Positions 1 through 6,208 of a DNA stretch of 64,000 bases are shown here, piece after piece. The DNA is taken from NCBI RefSeq assembly GCF_009849585.1, contig NZ_VCRN01000005.1, positions 1-64,000 on the forward strand, read 5' to 3'. A program made the translations under genes and the position numbers. Source of the stretch: Bacillus sp. ZZV12-4809. GTDB taxonomy: Bacteria > Bacillota > Bacilli > Bacillales > Cytobacillaceae. Under the pieces are notes generated by a model that saw nothing but the letters and a program-made list of their open reading frames with translations, searched no databases and was not told the origin of the DNA. Position 1 is the stretch's first letter. The number at the start of each line of letters is the position of its first letter.

Positions 1-24
1 TCCTTATTTTTTTCAAAAACAATC

Positions 25-69
25 AAAGCCGGTGACATTTTACTCGTCGTAAAATGTCACCGGCTTTTT
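25..69. terminator. Strong hairpin, probable terminator of yjcZ
   Basis: A perfect 16-bp stem (28-43 pairs with 49-64) has a 5-nt loop and is flanked by AAA and TTTTT, so it can work in both directions. It lies just past the stop of the minus-strand yjcZ-like gene and may also end a transcript entering from the left of the window. Confidence 0.85.
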
Positions 70-115
70 CATTTCAGAGGTGGGTTTTGTCCCAGCCTCC
101 AACTGCTGGTCTGCA

Positions 116-268
116 CTATCTGAAATAGCCGCCATAGTAAGCAAATCCTCCAAAAACAAGCAGCAGGATCAGCAGTACAACTGCGAGGGCCAGCCAGAAA
201 CCGCCTCCTCCATAATAACCGCATGGATAAGGAGGGGGAACTGGATAACAGCCATAACCATAAGGCAT
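116..268 (-). CDS. yjcZ: YjcZ-family sporulation micro-protein
   Basis: A 50-residue peptide in two parts: a Gly/Tyr/Pro-rich head (MPYGYGCYPVPPPYP, then GYYGGGG) and one hydrophobic helix (about residues 24-42), ending GGFAYYGGYFR. This is the standard layout of YjcZ/YtaF-like small spore proteins, which are membrane or coat associated; their biochemical role is not established. The ATG at 268 is preceded by a strong AGGAGGT at 8 nt; a GTG one codon upstream is also possible but sits closer to the ribosome site. A SigK-like promoter lies upstream and a strong terminator downstream, so this looks monocistronic. The plus-strand frame across the same DNA is a shadow. Confidence 0.85.
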   Translation of the reverse strand: MPYGYGCYPVPPPYPCGYYGGGGFWLALAVVLLILLLVFGGFAYYGGYFR

Positions 269-298
269 CACCAATTACCTCCTTTCGCCTTCTATTAC

Positions 299-325
299 TA
301 AGATATGTAATTACTGGACAATCGT
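299..325 (-). promoter_or_regulatory. SigK/SigE-type promoter for yjcZ
   Basis: On the minus strand the sequence CATATCTTA (299-307) fits the mother-cell -10 pattern CATAnnnTA. An AC dinucleotide (324-325) lies 16 nt upstream, as expected of the minimal SigK -35. The ribosome site follows about 17-22 nt downstream. The match is short, so this is inference supported by the identity of the gene it drives. Confidence 0.4.
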
Positions 326-431
326 TTAGGCTTTTGTACTAAATCAGCGTTTAAATATCGCTTTTTCATAGCACCGCTATCAAAACAGTTCATAGAATAT
401 ACTATAAGGAATATTATGGGAGGAGTGTTAA

Positions 432-596
432 ATGAAGATTATCTCGATCTGCGAGAAATGCAAAGGCACAGGAAGTATAACAGCATGTAAATTTCTAAAG
501 AAAACCTGCCCTGCATGTAAAGGGTCTGGCAAAATGACAAAACACCTTTCCGATATAAAGTATAAGGAAAGGAATAAGTTTTTTCTTCACTCTTAG
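432..596 (+). CDS. Small DnaJ-type zinc-finger protein (two CxxCxGxG motifs)
   Basis: A 54-residue protein with two CxxCxGxG motifs (CEKCKGTG at residues 7-14 and CPACKGSG at 26-33), the repeat of the DnaJ cysteine-rich zinc-binding domain, separated by a short lysine-rich linker. Four cysteines plus C19 could hold one zinc ion. There is no J domain, so it is not a DnaJ chaperone; a small RNA- or protein-binding zinc finger is the most I can infer. The start is set by GGGAGGAG 5-8 nt upstream of the ATG. It is short, has its own hairpin terminator at 615-645, and stands alone between yjcZ and the lipoprotein gene. Confidence 0.75.
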   Translation: MKIISICEKCKGTGSITACKFLKKTCPACKGSGKMTKHLSDIKYKERNKFFLHS

Positions 597-614
597 CATG
601 AAGCCATTCATTAG

Positions 615-645
615 AACCCTTCCATAGGCAAGGGTTTTTTATTTT
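615..645 (+). terminator. Rho-independent terminator
   Basis: A 7-bp stem AACCCTT/AAGGGTT (615-621 with 630-636) is followed by a T-rich run. It ends the zinc-finger micro-gene. Confidence 0.75.
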
Positions 646-714
646 ATGCTGAAATACTATATAATGACATCGTTAAGAATAACCACTGAAATGTTAGGAA
701 TTGGAGTGAAACGA

Positions 715-1680
715 ATGAAACATGGCAGAACGATTTTAGCGTTTCTCCTTTTATTGCTCGCTGCCGGCTGTTCGAATGAAGAGCAGCAAAGTAAGAAAAC
801 TGCTGAAAAGCCTTCAAATGAAAAGACCGAAGCTGCAGACTACAGTATTATTGAGGCCTCTGCTCAGCAAATCGAGCATATTCAAGGAATTGGATATCCC
901 GGAAATGATACCGGACTTTATCTTTCATCCAGTGAAGGCTTAAAGTTTTTCAAAGATGGCATTTGGCGCGAGACCACTTCTCTTAACCATGATTATATGG
1001 GGTTTCAGTCCGTCAGAGATGGATTCATTGTCAGCGGCCATCCTGATAAGAACTCCGTAATAAAAAACCCTCTTGGTATTGTGAAAAGCTCAGATAAAGG
1101 AGCTTCTTTCAAAAAACTGGCTTTTAGCGGAACAAGTTCCTTTCCTTTTTTAGCAGCCGGGTATGATAGCAATATTATCTATATGATCAATCAGGAAAAT
1201 AACGATGAGCTCAAGGCAGGTGTATACCGTTCCCAGGACGAAGGCAGAACATGGGATCCAGTCAGCTTAAAGGGACTTGAGGCCGATACACTTGGCATGA
1301 TCGCTGCACACCCAACTAATCCTGAAGTCATGGCCATGTCAACAAGAAGCGGCATCTTTTACTCACAGGATAAAGGGGAAACTGTAAAATTAATATCTGA
1401 GCCAGTTATGGCTACAGCCCTTACATTTACGCAAAACAGCCTGTACTATGCCTACGCAGATCAGGAAAAGGTTCAAATGAGCAAAATCGATCTTAAAACG
1501 ATGGAGAACACACAGGTTAAGATCCCTTATCTTAGCTATGACAACCCTATTACATACATTGCTGCCGATCATAAATCTGACGGAAAACTTGCTGTTTCAA
1601 CTTATCTCAAAGATGTATATGAATCTGCAGACCGCGGTGAGAACTGGAAGCTCTTATTGAAAAACGGCAGAATAGAATAG
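715..1680 (+). CDS. BNR/Asp-box repeat lipoprotein (F510_1955-like)
   Basis: A 321-residue exported lipoprotein. The start at 715 is chosen because GGAG lies just upstream and the signal peptide then begins MKHGRTILAF and ends in the lipobox LAAGC, giving acylation at about Cys18; an upstream in-frame ATG at 646 would overlap the previous terminator. The mature part carries several Asp-box (BNR) motifs of the form S-x-D-x-G-x-x-W, for example SSDKGASFK, SQDEGRTW, SQDKGETV and SADRGENW, which mark a beta-propeller fold as in sialidases and photosynthesis assembly factor Ycf48. It resembles proteins called F510_1955-family glycosylhydrolase in Bacillaceae. I see no catalytic signature that proves hydrolase activity; a surface binding role is equally possible. 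Confidence 0.75.
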   Translation: MKHGRTILAFLLLLLAAGCSNEEQQSKKTAEKPSNEKTEAADYSIIEASAQQIEHIQGIGYPGNDTGLYLSSSEGLKFFKDGIWRETTSLNHDYMGFQSVRDGFIVSGHPDKNSVIKNPLGIVKSSDKGASFKKLAFSGTSSFPFLAAGYDSNIIYMINQENNDELKAGVYRSQDEGRTWDPVSLKGLEADTLGMIAAHPTNPEVMAMSTRSGIFYSQDKGETVKLISEPVMATALTFTQNSLYYAYADQEKVQMSKIDLKTMENTQVKIPYLSYDNPITYIAADHKSDGKLAVSTYLKDVYESADRGENWKLLLKNGRIE

Positions 1681-1709
1681 CTAAAGGGACAGTCAAACTG
1701 TCCCTTTAG
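1681..1709. terminator. Bidirectional terminator between lipoprotein gene and sigK
   Basis: A 12-bp perfect stem CTAAAGGGACAG/CTGTCCCTTTAG with a 5-nt loop sits between two convergent genes. It overlaps the sigK stop codon at 1706-1708. Confidence 0.85.
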
Positions 1710-2425
1710 CTGTTATTTTTCCTTTTTTCTTTTTCTGCCCGATAAAACTCATGAAACATTTTCATTAATGCTCTCTTTTCAATTCTGGAGACATAACTTC
1801 TTGAGATGCCAAGCTCTTTGGCAATTTCTCTTTGTGTTTTTTCTTTTTGCAGGTCCAGACCGAACCTGCCGACAATGACTTCTTTTTCTCTGTCATCTAA
1901 AACATCAATGTACTCCTTCACTTTTTCCAGCTCCATATTCAGCTGAATTGTATTAATAACATCTTCAGATTCTGACTTAAGAACATCAATAAGAGATATT
2001 TCATTGCCTTCTTTGTCCTGCCCGATAGGATCATGAAGGGATACATCTTTTTTTGTCTTCTTCAGTGCCCGCAAGTGCATTAGTATCTCATTTTCAATAC
2101 AGCGGGCTGCATAGGTGGCAAGCTTCGTGCCTTTCCCTTCCGAATAGCTCTCGATTGCCTTTATCAGTCCGATTGTCCCAATTGAGATCAAATCCTCAGA
2201 ATCCTCTCCTGTATTTTCAAACTTTTTTACAATATGGGCAACCAGTCTGAGATTATGTTCAATAAGCATATTACGTGCATGCGAATCACCTGCAGCCATT
2301 AATCGCAGGTATTTCTTTTCATCTGCAGGAGACAGCGGTTGAGGAAATGCATTATTTTTTACATAAGAAACAAGAAACACTATCTCCTTAACCAAAAACC
2401 CGAGTGCAGTTAAAATACCGGACAT
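1706..2425 (-). CDS. sigK: RNA polymerase sigma factor SigK (pro-sigma-K), uninterrupted
   Basis: A 239-residue late mother-cell sigma factor. The first 20 residues are the hydrophobic pro-sequence, followed by [12 protein letters not shown]; from the B. subtilis protein, processing by SpoIVFB would fall between Ser20 and Tyr21. Region 2 ([20 protein letters not shown], then [14 protein letters not shown]) and region 4 with its helix-turn-helix ([20 protein letters not shown]) are both complete. In B. subtilis the gene is split by the skin prophage; here the reading frame is continuous, so no DNA rearrangement is needed. Its regulon directs coat and cortex genes. The start has GGGGGTGG upstream. 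It converges on the lipoprotein gene. Confidence 0.96.
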   Translation of the reverse strand: MSGILTALGFLVKEIVFLVSYVKNNAFPQPLSPADEKKYLRLMAAGDSHARNMLIEHNLRLVAHIVKKFENTGEDSEDLISIGTIGLIKAIESYSEGKGTKLATYAARCIENEILMHLRALKKTKKDVSLHDPIGQDKEGNEISLIDVLKSESEDVINTIQLNMELEKVKEYIDVLDDREKEVIVGRFGLDLQKEKTQREIAKELGISRSYVSRIEKRALMKMFHEFYRAEKEKRKNNS

Positions 2426-2692
2426 CGTTCCACCCCCGCTTATAATGCGTTCAAAAATGCCTATAACTAATTCCTATGTAGAGATGGAGTTGTTTTTGTC
2501 TGTCCAATTTAGATAATTTCAGCAGAAAGAAAATCCGCGACTTATTTTTTCGGCCATTAGATATCTCCATTAAAGCTTTTGCAAGGGTGTTAGTATATAA
2601 TCAACCATGAAATGATTCTTAGGGGCCGGCATGCGTATACATATCTCCCTATAAAGTATTTAAATAATTGGCACGAAAGAGGTCTTGATAAT

Positions 2693-2857
2693 TTGAATGG
2701 ACAGAGAGTAATTTTAGCCCTTGTATTTTTTATTGTTTTTCTTGACAGCCTCGCAAAGTTTATATTCGAAGGTTTTTCTTTAAAGACCGTAATGATATTG
2801 CTCGCAGTTACTGGAATTGTCCTATACCTCTGGGTTTTTCCAAACAAAAAGAACTGA
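2693..2857 (+). CDS. Small two-helix membrane protein, unknown
   Basis: The open frame runs from 2612, but the best initiation signal is a TTG at 2693 with AAAGAGGTC 8 nt upstream, giving 54 residues. They form two hydrophobic segments (about 6-20 and 29-47) joined by a short polar turn and end in FPNKKN. I do not recognise the family. A hairpin terminator follows the stop directly. The TTG start and short length make this a moderate call. Confidence 0.5.
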   Translation: MNGQRVILALVFFIVFLDSLAKFIFEGFSLKTVMILLAVTGIVLYLWVFPNKKN

Positions 2858-2889
2858 CTCCCCAATCCGGAAGTCAGTCCTTTTTCTTA
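2851..2889 (+). terminator. Terminator after the small membrane protein gene
   Basis: ACTGACT-CC pairs with GG-AGTCAGT with a one-base bulge, followed by TCCTTTTTCTT. It begins inside the last codons of the gene. Confidence 0.65.
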
Positions 2890-2898
2890 TATTGCATT

Positions 2899-2979
2899 TT
2901 ACTCTATTACACTTACCTCAGCACTAATGATGCAGCCGATAGTACCGCACATAACTAATCCCATTACGATCCAGAACAT
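2899..2979 (-). CDS. Hydrophobic 26-residue micro-protein
   Basis: A minus-strand frame encodes MFWIVMGLVMCGTIGCIISA plus EVSVIE, a single membrane helix with an acidic tail. A G-rich segment (AAAAGGGGTGTGGAAG) precedes the ATG and could serve as the ribosome site. No family is recognised. It is the first of four micro-ORFs on this strand between 2.9 and 3.7 kb, each with a plausible ribosome site, which supports real translation more than any one alone. Confidence 0.35.
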   Translation of the reverse strand: MFWIVMGLVMCGTIGCIISAEVSVIE

Positions 2980-3064
2980 CTTCCACACCCCTTTTTAAAT
3001 TCCTTATTTTCTTTAATGTAACATGGTTCTCACCTAAGAAATTGGAAGGAATGTGAACATTCTG

Positions 3065-3136
3065 TTAATCTCCGTCACGTGGAATAGTTCTTTTTTTTCG
3101 GAATATCAAGGTTAAAATTATAACATGTAAAGACAT
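3065..3136 (-). CDS. Truncated YrzI-like small protein
   Basis: The 23 codons starting at 3136 have AGGAGGT 7 nt upstream. The product MSLHVIILTLIFRKKR plus TIPRDGD aligns position by position with the start of the neighbouring YrzI protein (MTLNILFLTVTIKKRQ): Met, Ser/Thr, Leu, polar, hydrophobics, Leu-Thr, then a basic cluster. It therefore looks like a paralogue that stops after the conserved hydrophobic and basic head and lacks the charged C-terminal half. A GGTGGA/TCCACC hairpin lies just upstream at about 3170-3190. Confidence 0.45.
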   Translation of the reverse strand: MSLHVIILTLIFRKKRTIPRDGD

Positions 3137-3264
3137 GTGCCTTACCTCCTAACCGGTTACTGCTTTGTTAGGTGGAATCTTTCTCCACCCAGAAAATTGC
3201 CTGACGTCCCTGTAAAATGTACATCATATAACAAACCACCTTTCTTATTTTTTTGTCACTTAAA

Positions 3265-3405
3265 TTAAAATGGACGGTAAATAGAGAATTGACGATCACG
3301 GTTTTGGTCAATAATCTTTTTAGCCATTTGCTCGCGAACAACGTCTTCTGCCGATAATTGACGTTTTTTTATTGTGACTGTCAAAAATAATATATTTAGT
3401 GTCAT
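3265..3405 (-). CDS. yrzI: YrzI family small protein
   Basis: A 46-residue protein. The ATG at 3405 follows a strong GGAGGTGGG; the upstream extension of the open frame has no initiation signal. It begins MTLNILFLTVTIKKRQ and continues with a charged segment (LSAEDVVREQMAKKIIDQNR, then DRQFSIYRPF), the signature of the YrzI family, which occurs in tandem copies in several Bacillus genomes. The function is unknown. A truncated paralogue follows at 3065-3136. Two hairpins upstream at 3447-3526 insulate it from the next micro-gene. Confidence 0.8.
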   Translation of the reverse strand: MTLNILFLTVTIKKRQLSAEDVVREQMAKKIIDQNRDRQFSIYRPF

Positions 3406-3446
3406 TAGGTATCCCACCTCCTCTTTCATATCCAGCCTATAGGCAC

Positions 3447-3479
3447 AAAAAAGCCGCAAAGAGATATACTCCCAGCGGC
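3447..3479 (-). terminator. Hairpin with U-tract (minus strand)
   Basis: GCCGC (3475-3479 region) pairs with GCGGC (3453-3457) across a 17-nt loop, followed on the minus strand by TTTTTT. It is the second of two tandem terminator-like hairpins between the 26-residue ORF at 3556 and yrzI. Confidence 0.5.
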
Positions 3480-3494
3480 CTGGCCATTTAGGCA

Positions 3495-3526
3495 TAAAAA
3501 ACCGCAGGGCACAATTCTCCCTGCAG
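3495..3526 (-). terminator. Rho-independent terminator (minus strand)
   Basis: GCAGGG and CCCTGC (3504-3509 and 3519-3524) form a 6-bp GC stem with a 9-nt loop, followed on the minus strand by GGTTTTTT. It ends the micro-gene at 3556-3636. Confidence 0.7.
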
Positions 3527-3555
3527 CATGGATATGTAATGTCAATAAAGCAAAT

Positions 3556-3636
3556 CTAAGCGATCCATTCCATGTAGGTCGAATTTGTACAGTATTTATT
3601 TAGCTGTGTTTCTAATACAATTGCTGTTAACATCAT
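3556..3636 (-). CDS. 26-residue micro-protein, unknown
   Basis: Starts ATGATG at 3636 with AAAGGAGGT 8 nt upstream, one of the best ribosome sites in this area, and encodes MMLTAIVLETQLNKYCTNST plus YMEWIA. It is followed by a clear terminator. It has no detectable relation to YrzI beyond the hydrophobic start. No function can be assigned. Confidence 0.45.
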   Translation of the reverse strand: MMLTAIVLETQLNKYCTNSTYMEWIA

Positions 3637-3743
3637 TTCATTCGACCTCCTTTTAAGAATTTTCACTTATAATGGTAATTATATCCACGGTTATGCAGTT
3701 TGTAAACCTTTTTTGTTCATTTTTATTAAAAATCTTTATAAAT

Positions 3744-3770
3744 GAAAAAAACGCCCGGAAATCCGGACGC
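3744..3770 (-). terminator. Terminator of yrhC
   Basis: CGTCCGG/CCGGGCG stem (3763-3769 with 3752-3758, one G-U pair) with a 4-nt loop, followed on the minus strand by seven T. It lies just beyond the yrhC stop. Confidence 0.8.
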
Positions 3771-3779
3771 TGACGTTCT

Positions 3780-4040
3780 TTATTTTCTCATGAGGTATTC
3801 CTGGCCTTCATCCATTTCATTCAACTTCGTTCTGCATCGTCTGGAAAGGATAAAGAAAAGGATTGAACCTATAAGGAAAGCTGAAGAAGATCCAGCCATG
3901 ATATATAAATCAGTAACTGTATTTGAAGTATCAGGGATAATTAATCCAATATAAAGAAACGCGCCGACAGCGAGCATTGAAATTCCGAACCGCTTGAAAT
4001 CCACCATTTTTTCATATAATTTCTTTGCTTCGTTCATCAT
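3780..4040 (-). CDS. yrhC: YrhC-family membrane protein
   Basis: An 86-residue protein with a polar N-terminus containing KMVDFKRFGISMLAVGAFLY, two membrane helices (about 17-38 and 44-66) and a charged tail. This fits YrhC, the last gene of the mtnN-mccA-mccB-yrhC sulfur operon in B. subtilis; its function is unknown. Here yrhC follows mtnN on the same strand with nothing between, so the reverse transsulfuration genes mccA and mccB are absent from their usual place. A GAAGGTGATAA sequence upstream of the ATG pair is the ribosome site. Confidence 0.75.
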   Translation of the reverse strand: MMNEAKKLYEKMVDFKRFGISMLAVGAFLYIGLIIPDTSNTVTDLYIMAGSSSAFLIGSILFFILSRRCRTKLNEMDEGQEYLMRK

Positions 4041-4168
4041 TTATTATCACCTTCTATGAAAGACTATAATTCTACTCTAACATATTTAGGAAGAGAGAAG
4101 GGGATGTAAATAATGTAAGACTGGCAAAAAAGGGAAAAGCGAATCCTTGCACGAGCATCTGTCCTTTT

Positions 4169-4873
4169 TTATTTGTTATTCTTAAGGACATTTACTATCT
4201 TTATTACAAGTGTAGCAGAATGAAGTGCTGCCTTCTCCAAAAATTGCTCAAATGAAACATCGGATTCTTTTCCTGCAATATCTGAAAGGGCACGGATAAC
4301 AACAAATGGCGTCTTAAATTGATGAGCAACCTGCGCAACCGCTGCTGCTTCCATTTCTACTGCCTGAAGGTCTATAAACTTATCACGGATATAATCCACT
4401 CTTGCCGGATCATTCATGAAGGAATCACCTGTTGCAATTAACCCTCTGACAACCTGGATATCCCCGATTTCCTTGGCGCATGCTTCTGCAATCTGCACGA
4501 GGCTGTGATCGGCTTCGAATGCTGCAGGCAATTGAGGTACCTGGCCATATTCGTAGCCAAAGGCGGTAACGTCTACATCATGATGTCTAACCTCAGTCGA
4601 GATGACCGTATCTCCCACATTTAATTCAGGATTAAATCCTCCAGCTGAACCGGTGTTAATGACATAATCAGGCTTGTACCGCTCCAAAAGAATGGCAGTC
4701 GACATAGCAGCATTTACTTTGCCTATTCCAGAACGGAGAAGCACTACGTCCGCATTATTCATTTTCCCTGCTGTAAACTCGCATCCGGCAACAGTTTCCT
4801 GCTGCTTATCTTCTATTTTATCTCTAAGTAATGTAACTTCCTCTTCCATTGCTCCAATAATAGCTATTTTCAT
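4169..4873 (-). CDS. mtnN: 5'-methylthioadenosine/S-adenosylhomocysteine nucleosidase
   Basis: A 234-residue cytosolic enzyme that cleaves adenine from methylthioadenosine and S-adenosylhomocysteine in methionine salvage and the activated methyl cycle. It starts [12 protein letters not shown], where the second Glu of the acidic run is the family's general base. The C-terminal motif [11 protein letters not shown] holds the Asp that protonates the purine, and VEMEAAAVA is the ribose-binding loop. The ATG at 4873 has AGAGG upstream; the 21-residue upstream extension is unlikely. The neighbours yrrT, mccA and mccB seen in B. subtilis are missing. Confidence 0.97.
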   Translation of the reverse strand: MKIAIIGAMEEEVTLLRDKIEDKQQETVAGCEFTAGKMNNADVVLLRSGIGKVNAAMSTAILLERYKPDYVINTGSAGGFNPELNVGDTVISTEVRHHDVDVTAFGYEYGQVPQLPAAFEADHSLVQIAEACAKEIGDIQVVRGLIATGDSFMNDPARVDYIRDKFIDLQAVEMEAAAVAQVAHQFKTPFVVIRALSDIAGKESDVSFEQFLEKAALHSATLVIKIVNVLKNNK

Positions 4874-5089
4874 GTTAAAACCTCTTTCTAATTTTTCTAT
4901 GCCTTTGAACACATACTTTAGTAATACCATGCCCATATACTTTATGCAAACTCTATTCTACCATCATAAACCGGATGTTTACCATATTCGTTAATGCATT
5001 CAAGCATATGCCTGCCAGGTTTTAAGAGTTGCCAGACTAAAACTCCCCCCATAAAATAAAGATAGTATCGAAGGGAAGGGGGAACCTTG

Positions 5090-5296
5090 ATGAATTTCCA
5101 GTTTGATTTAATAGAAGATAAGGTTGAGTTTTATGAGGCACCTACTTTAAAGGAGCTTGAAAAGAAGGTAAATATACAGATTGAGCATAATAAAGCCATC
5201 CTCTTATCTGTCCACCATGTTTCACATCAAATGCATCTTGACGAGAATGGAAGGACCTATTTCTCAGCGGTGGTCCACTATAAAGCAAAAAAATAA
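5090..5296 (+). CDS. DUF2536 (YrzA-like) small protein
   Basis: A 68-residue soluble protein starting MNFQFDLIEDKVEFYEAPTL, with an alternating charged and hydrophobic pattern compatible with a small alpha/beta fold and a C-terminal VHYKAKK. It resembles the DUF2536/YrzA family of Bacillaceae, for which no function is known. The ATG at 5090 is 7 nt after GAAGGGAAGGGGG. A bidirectional terminator overlaps its stop and serves the convergent yrrS gene too. Confidence 0.65.
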   Translation: MNFQFDLIEDKVEFYEAPTLKELEKKVNIQIEHNKAILLSVHHVSHQMHLDENGRTYFSAVVHYKAKK

Positions 5297-5318
5297 GGAC
5301 GCCTTGGCGTCCTTATTA
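5292..5318. terminator. Bidirectional terminator
   Basis: A 10-bp perfect stem TAAGGACGCC/GGCGTCCTTA (5294-5303 with 5306-5315) with a 2-nt nominal loop and A/T runs on both sides lies between convergent genes. Confidence 0.85.
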
Positions 5319-5319
5319 A

Positions 5320-5985
5320 TTAATTTATCTCATTTAAGACCTCTACTCTTGATGGCTTCCATCCTTCTCCGTCAACCCAGTCTATATAGACACGATATTT
5401 TTCACTTTGATCTTTTGTGGAAATTGTCCCCACAGAGCTATTTGGCCCATTATTTCCGAGGAACCAAACAGTCATATTACCCTGTTCAATACCTGTAGCA
5501 TAAGAAATGGCACTGAGCATTTCCTGCCAATCTACATGATTTTGATCATAAACAGCGGTATGTTCTCCAGTTTGGGAAGTTCCGACTGGTTTCCATGCTG
5601 GATTTTCAATCGTTTTTTCAACGTCAGGTCCGCTTCCGCCTTCTGTTACGACTTGTTCTTTATCTTCTTGATTCTCTTCTTCAGCATTTTCTTCTGATTC
5701 TTTTTCTTCTTCTTCAGACTCTTTATCTGCTTGCTTTTCTTCTTTATCCTTATTTTGCTCTATTTCATTGCCCTTATCTTCCTTGTTATTCTCATTTTGC
5801 TTCGATTCAGATGCTGTCTCTTCATTGGCAGTAAGCTCCTGGTCATTATTACCGCCAAAAAATATTTTGGCTGATACAACAATAATAAGGATAATAACAA
5901 GTGCGATAAGACTATTTAAGATAATATTGGTTTTTTTTCTTTTTTCCCGCTTGCCAAAACGGGATTCTCTGCTATTCCCTTTCAA
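5320..5985 (-). CDS. yrrS: YrrS-family membrane-anchored protein (DUF1510)
   Basis: A 221-residue protein with a basic N-terminus, one membrane helix (about residues 21-45), a long acidic low-complexity linker of Glu/Lys/Asn (about 50-115) and a compact C-terminal DUF1510 domain containing WQEMLSAISYATGI and MTVWFLGNNGP. The topology implies the C-domain is outside the cell. In B. subtilis yrrS lies downstream of the penicillin-binding protein gene pbpI, as here, which suggests a cell-wall role. The start is TTG at 5985 with GGGGAGGAG 6 nt upstream. Several plus-strand frames over the acidic linker are artefacts of its repeats. Confidence 0.85.
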   Translation of the reverse strand: MKGNSRESRFGKREKRKKTNIILNSLIALVIILIIVVSAKIFFGGNNDQELTANEETASESKQNENNKEDKGNEIEQNKDKEEKQADKESEEEEKESEENAEEENQEDKEQVVTEGGSGPDVEKTIENPAWKPVGTSQTGEHTAVYDQNHVDWQEMLSAISYATGIEQGNMTVWFLGNNGPNSSVGTISTKDQSEKYRVYIDWVDGEGWKPSRVEVLNEIN

Positions 5986-6084
5986 TACTTTCTCCTCCCC
6001 AATCTATTATCAGACTTATAGGTATAATAAAAATGAGCGGAATTTATTAACCCGGCCGTCTGCATAAAGGCTATTGCCCGAACA

Positions 6085-6178
6085 GCGGCTGTCAACATTC
6101 TAACATGGAATAAGGCTAACTTAAAAGAAATAACCTGTGGACACCAGGTACTGCCAGCATTAAATGGACGACAGCCGC
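6085..6178. repeat. Long-range inverted repeat between pbpI and yrrS
   Basis: GCGGCTGTC at 6085-6093 is perfectly complementary to 6170-6178. Inside lies a second hairpin, ACCTG/CAGGT (6133-6149). No T-run follows, so this is not an ordinary terminator. It fills most of the 223-nt gap between pbpI and yrrS and could fold as a branched RNA on either strand. No gene or known RNA family is recognised. Confidence 0.5.
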
Positions 6179-6208
6179 ATACGGAAAGTTACAATATACC
6201 ATAATTAT

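Noticed and set aside
80-301. 73-codon plus-strand frame
   Set aside because: It lies antisense to yjcZ, which has a strong ribosome site and family-like composition; the plus frame has neither.
646-714. Upstream start for the BNR lipoprotein
   Set aside because: It would put 23 residues in front of a typical lipoprotein signal peptide and overlap the preceding terminator.
5641-5850. Repetitive GAA/CTT-rich tract as possible repeat array
   Set aside because: It is the acidic low-complexity linker of yrrS, not a CRISPR or tandem DNA repeat with constant units.
5407-6067. Several plus-strand frames rich in Leu, Phe and Ser
   Set aside because: They are antisense shadows of the Glu/Lys-rich linker of yrrS; codon bias there generates long open frames on the other strand.
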